This document shows, one piece after another, positions 6,824 through 7,921 of a DNA stretch of 7,921 nucleotides. A model generated the notes under the pieces. The model made no database searches. It was not told where the DNA came from and was given only the letters and a program-made list of their open reading frames with translations. The translations under genes were made by a program, and so were the position numbers. The stretch spans positions 1 to 7,921 of the forward strand of contig JAJRYU010000410.1 of assembly GCA_024275615.1 (NCBI GenBank), given 5' to 3'. The DNA comes from Planctomycetota bacterium. GTDB lineage: Bacteria; Planctomycetota; GCA-002687715; DRQF01. Positions within the stretch are counted from its first letter, which is position 1; each line of letters starts with the position of its first letter.

Positions 6824-7921
6824 ATGATGCTGATTGCAAGGAAAACGTACTTTGGCCTCTTCGTCGTCGCATTTTGCTGCATTGGGTCATCGTGCCTCTT
6901 GGGCCAGACTTTTATCAAATTGCGGGGAGTCACTGTTGCGCCGAGTAGCGCCGAAGAAGAAGTGGATTCACAAGATGACGACGCGCCGGTTGGTCTAGAT
7001 CCTAAGCTCAAGGAAGCACTGGAGCTGGCGCTGCTCGATGCCACCGGTGCCAAGGACGAAGACCTCCGACTACGCACGTTGGCCATTCATGGCTCCGTTG
7101 AGCCCTTGCTTGCGGAAATCAAGCGTCTGAGTGCCGACAAAATAGAGATGAAGAAGTATAGCTTGGCCCGCTTTCTTGTCTTACAAGTCCGCATCTTGCG
7201 TCCCTTGGGTGAACTTGGTCGCGCCATGGAGTGCTACCAGTCTCTGCAGAAACTTCCTGAAGCCAAGGACAATGCCCGGCTTGACCTTGAGATCGCACGT
7301 TTGTTCGATGCAGCAGGGAATCTTGATCAGGCTCTTCTTCATTATGGGCGGGCTCTTCAGCTCGGCATTCAGCCCGACCTTCAGGGTTTTATTCAACTAC
7401 GCATAGCTCTGATTAGAGCCGATCGTCCTGCCACCCAAAAAGTGACCAATAACGCGCTCGCCTTCGTCGCCGATGACGGTGAGCCGATCATTGGTGTGCT
7501 CGATCCTCTCGCCGCATTCGCTGTCAAGGAAGATCAAGTCACTAAGAACCGTTGCGCCGTCGTCTTGGCGGCGCGAGGGCGCTACGCCGAAGCGGCGTCC
7601 TTGTTCGCTCCCCAGGGCAAAGGCAAACAGCTCATTCGTGACAAGATCCGTTTGGCAGAATGGCAAGCAGCGGCCGGGCTTGTTGAGGCCGCAGAGGATC
7701 TCATCTGGCAAGCCACGCGGGAGGCTACTTCGAAACGAGACCGGCGCTATGCCTTGAGTATCGCCATTGAAATTGCGCGTCACAACAAGAGCATCGAAGC
7801 CCTTCTTTCTCGTTTCGAATCGTCACCCAATCTTGATGCTGAATCTCGTGCAGCCTGGATCGACATACTGCGCGATTCTTCGTTGTTCGATCGAGCATTG
7901 GAACTATTTCACAGTGCCCAA
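6824..7921 (+). CDS. Exported helical-repeat (TPR-like) protein, N-terminal part; truncated by the window edge
   Basis: A frame with no stop runs from ATG 6824 (or 6827) to the last base, giving 366 residues of a longer protein. The N-terminus looks like a signal peptide: basic start (MLIARK), hydrophobic core (about 9-20), then GSSCLLGQ. Cleavage near residue 27 by signal peptidase I is plausible; C24 could be a lipobox cysteine but lacks the usual Leu at -3. An acidic linker follows (about 44-53, EEEVDSQDDD). From about residue 60 onward the chain is all helical with TPR-like hairpins; the clearest is about 151-182 (LEIARLFDAAGNLDQALLHY), with others near 129-145, 245-262, 275-298 and 350-366. 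It starts 2 bases after the previous stop, so it is in the same operon. TPR proteins are common in Bat-type loci (BatB/BatC/BatE gene sets) as envelope scaffolds. I infer an export-and-scaffold role; the full length and C-terminal domains are not visible. Confidence 0.85.
   Translation, partial: MMLIARKTYFGLFVVAFCCIGSSCLLGQTFIKLRGVTVAPSSAEEEVDSQDDDAPVGLDPKLKEALELALLDATGAKDEDLRLRTLAIHGSVEPLLAEIKRLSADKIEMKKYSLARFLVLQVRILRPLGELGRAMECYQSLQKLPEAKDNARLDLEIARLFDAAGNLDQALLHYGRALQLGIQPDLQGFIQLRIALIRADRPATQKVTNNALAFVADDGEPIIGVLDPLAAFAVKEDQVTKNRCAVVLAARGRYAEAASLFAPQGKGKQLIRDKIRLAEWQAAAGLVEAAEDLIWQATREATSKRDRRYALSIAIEIARHNKSIEALLSRFESSPNLDAESRAAWIDILRDSSLFDRALELFHSAQ

Noticed and set aside
7397..7783. 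Open frames on both strands near the right end (also 7176-7406, 7181-7396 and 7473-7757)
   Set aside because: All overlap the uninterrupted TPR-like frame from 6824, which has the signal peptide, repeat pattern and operon spacing.
1..7921. CRISPR arrays, tRNAs, insertion sequences, prophage or defence-island hallmarks
   Set aside because: No regularly spaced repeats, terminal inverted repeats, transposase or integrase motifs, or tRNA-like folds were seen; the DNA is almost wholly one coding operon.

Overview
The window is a single co-directional gene cluster on the + strand with almost no intergenic DNA. It encodes a MoxR-type AAA+ ATPase / DUF58 / BatA-like / VWA membrane system. Six reading frames are packed end to end. 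The first three junctions are ATGA stop/start overlaps, the fourth has a 7-base gap and the fifth a 2-base gap. The first frame is open to the left edge and the last runs off the right edge, so the operon extends beyond the window on both sides. I see no promoter, terminator, tRNA, rRNA, insertion sequence, CRISPR array or origin.

Layout: (1) 5-772, a disordered, highly charged protein of unknown function, possibly only the C-terminal tail of a longer one. (2) 769-1788, the MoxR ATPase. (3) 1785-2681, a DUF58 protein with an intact VWA metal site. (4) 2678-4351, a BatA-like membrane protein whose VWA metal site looks degenerate. (5) 4359-6821, an 820-residue membrane protein with two intact VWA domains on either side of a glutamine-amidotransferase-like (DUF1355/COG5426-type) segment. 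(6) 6824-7921, the first 366 residues of an exported helical-repeat (TPR-like) protein, cut by the window edge.

Working model (inference from family knowledge): the cytosolic ATPase and DUF58 protein act together, as MoxR ATPases and VWA partners do in metal insertion, folding or assembly. The two membrane proteins carry large extracytoplasmic domains for substrate or partner binding. The exported repeat protein is an envelope scaffold or client. The substrate is unknown, and no catalytic gene (dehydrogenase, hydrolase and so on) in the window identifies it.

Organism: moderate GC by eye, with a long BatA-like protein, a tandem-VWA/GATase-like protein and a TPR protein following MoxR-DUF58. 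This combination suggests the Planctomycetota or a related PVC lineage. That is inference from gene arrangement and protein style only; there is no phylogenetic marker here. The general locus type is widespread and known, though functionally poorly characterised. The less ordinary points are the degenerate metal site in the BatA-like protein, the charged first gene, and a perfect hairpin inside that gene.
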